From Thermoplasmata archaeon (GTDB taxonomy: Archaea; Thermoplasmatota; Thermoplasmata; Thermoplasmatales; Thermoplasmataceae): 13,555 bases of DNA. Positions 12,334 to 13,555 of this stretch are shown one piece after another (the first letter of the stretch is position 1; each line of letters opens with the position of its first letter). Made by a program: the position numbers and the translations under genes. Location: NCBI GenBank assembly GCA_021811525.1, contig JAJZOK010000091.1, positions 1-13,555 on the forward strand. Direction: 5' to 3'. The notes beneath the pieces were generated by a model. The model saw nothing but the letters and a program-made list of their open reading frames with translations, did not search any database and was not told the origin of the DNA.

Positions 12334-13555
12334 ATGTTTAAGGATAAGTTTGAGAGCATTAGAGAGGGATACACCTTTGACGACGTTCTCCTGATCCCTT
12401 CCAAAAGTCCAGTTGAACCCCGCGATGCCAACGTTGCATCTAAATTTTCAAGGCATATTGACATAAAAATACCCATAGCAAGTTCCCCCATGGATACGGT
12501 CACAGAAACAGAAATGGCGATTGCCATGGCGAGACAGGGTGCCATTGGAATTCTCCACCGGAATCTTTCTGTAAACCAGCAGGCAAGCTTCGTGACCAAG
12601 GTCAAGAGAGAGGAATCAATAATTATCAGGAATGTTCACACAGTTGCCCCTGAGACTCCAATCATAGAGCTGAGAAACATAATGAAGACCAAGAACATCG
12701 GCGGACTCCCTGTGGTTGCAGGTGAAAAACTCGTTGGCATCGTGACCAAGCGTGACCTTGAGTTTGCAGGAAAGGACAAGAAAACAGTTCAGGATATCAT
12801 GGTCAGGGACGTCATATACGCCCATGACAACATTGACATCAAAGATGCCCTTGAGATTCTTTACAAGAACAGGATAGAAAAACTACCGCTTGTTGACAAG
12901 TCCATGAGGGTCGTGGGCCTGATCACCGCAAAGGACATCACTACAAGGGAGAAATTCCCTCAGGCAAGCAGGGACAAGGCTGGAAAGCTAATTGTCGGGG
13001 CCGCAGTTGGGCCATTCGACATAGACAGGGCTACCACCCTGGAGAAGGAGGGTGTTGATGTACTGGTTGTGGACACTGCCCATGCGCACAATGAGAACGT
13101 ACTTTCCTCGCTTAAAAAGATGAGAAAGGAGATTTCTGTAGACCTCGTTGCAGGAAATATAGCAACAAAGGAGGCTGCTGAGGACCTCATCTCCATAGGC
13201 GTGGACGGTTTGAGGGTCGGAATTGGCCCCGGTTCAATATGCACCACCAGGATCATAGCCGGAATTGGTGTCCCACAGCTGACAGCCATTTCGGATGTCG
13301 CAGAGGCGGCAAACGGCCAGAATGTTCCTGTCATAGCGGATGGTGGCATCAGGTTTTCAGGTGATATTGTAAAGGCATTTGCCTCAGGGGCAAATTCAGT
13401 AATGCTTGGATCACTTTTCGCCGGCACAGAGGAAAGCCCGGGAGGAGAAATTATCCTCAATGGGCGGAAATACAAGGCATACAGGGGAATGGGTTCCATA
13501 GGAGCCATCCAGACTGGCATTTCAGACAGGTATGGCAAGCTTGGTGCAACAAAAT
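12334..13555 (+). CDS. guaB: Inosine-5'-monophosphate dehydrogenase, 5' part (runs off the right edge)
   Basis: IMP dehydrogenase oxidises IMP to XMP with NAD, the committed step of GMP synthesis in the cytosol. The visible 407 residues cover the TIM barrel with an inserted CBS pair. Visible features: TFDDVLLIP at 14-22, SSPMDTVTE at 50-58, two CBS domains about 95-205, GNIATKEAAEDLI at 274-286, the catalytic loop GIGPGSICTTRI with C303, ADGGIRFSGDI at 335-345, YRGMGSIGA at 383-391 and the flap SDRY at 397-400. The NAD-site motif reads DTAHAHNENVL at 247-257, where bacterial enzymes commonly have a GHS core (D-S/T-x-HGHS). The C-terminal end is cut by the window. The start at 12334 is fixed by a TATA box 26 bp upstream and by family alignment. 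It lies 39 bp after mqnA but has its own promoter. Confidence 0.95.
   Translation, partial: MFKDKFESIREGYTFDDVLLIPSKSPVEPRDANVASKFSRHIDIKIPIASSPMDTVTETEMAIAMARQGAIGILHRNLSVNQQASFVTKVKREESIIIRNVHTVAPETPIIELRNIMKTKNIGGLPVVAGEKLVGIVTKRDLEFAGKDKKTVQDIMVRDVIYAHDNIDIKDALEILYKNRIEKLPLVDKSMRVVGLITAKDITTREKFPQASRDKAGKLIVGAAVGPFDIDRATTLEKEGVDVLVVDTAHAHNENVLSSLKKMRKEISVDLVAGNIATKEAAEDLISIGVDGLRVGIGPGSICTTRIIAGIGVPQLTAISDVAEAANGQNVPVIADGGIRFSGDIVKAFASGANSVMLGSLFAGTEESPGGEIILNGRKYKAYRGMGSIGAIQTGISDRYGKLGATK

Noticed and set aside
1..13555. CRISPR array, insertion sequence, tRNA or rRNA gene
   Set aside because: No spaced direct repeats, transposase-like frames, terminal inverted repeats or tRNA-like folds were seen in any intergenic stretch.

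Overview
The window is archaeal and most likely from the order Thermoplasmatales (Thermoplasma, Ferroplasma, Cuniculiplasma or an uncultivated relative). The evidence is a TATA-binding protein gene, an archaeal tRNA-splicing endonuclease, an archaeal-type phosphopantetheine adenylyltransferase fused to a DUF84 NTPase, a futalosine-type menaquinone pathway, heavy use of AGG/AGA for arginine, and TATA-like boxes about 24-30 bp before many start codons, which implies mostly leaderless mRNAs. I cannot name the species from the sequence.

Layout. Positions 1-1719 are on the minus strand: the 5' part of a tRNA-intron endonuclease gene that runs off the left edge, a small Ras-like GTPase overlapping it by 26 bp, and a six-helix DUF981 membrane protein. 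Positions 1882-5411 are on the plus strand: a class I PLP aminotransferase, the bifunctional adenylyltransferase/NTP phosphatase, a MIP18/DUF59 iron-sulfur assembly protein, and TBP. Convergent to TBP come truD and, overlapping its 5' coding region, mqnC (minus strand, 5486-7841), then a seven-Asp-box beta-propeller gene (minus). From 9269 to the right edge everything is on the plus strand: an HtpX-like membrane metalloprotease, mqnE, mqnA and the first 407 codons of IMP dehydrogenase (guaB).

How the genes fit together. mqnA, mqnE and mqnC are three steps of the futalosine route to menaquinone: chorismate dehydratase, aminofutalosine synthase and the cyclising radical-SAM enzyme. They lie on both sides of a divergent promoter region, with a beta-propeller protein and an HtpX protease between them. 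MqnB/deaminase, MqnD and the prenylation steps are not in the window. The rest is housekeeping: tRNA splicing and pseudouridylation, CoA synthesis, nucleotide sanitation, Fe-S assembly, transcription initiation and GMP synthesis.

Points for a second look. The truD frame contains conserved N-terminal sequence upstream of every usable start codon, which suggests an indel, a frameshift or a non-canonical start. The GTPase has DLLFQE where Ras-type enzymes have DTAGQE. A perfect 15-bp palindrome overlaps the mqnE stop codon before mqnA. The tbp gene carries two adjacent TATA boxes. I found no CRISPR array, insertion sequence, tRNA or rRNA, and no clearly new defence or mobile system.
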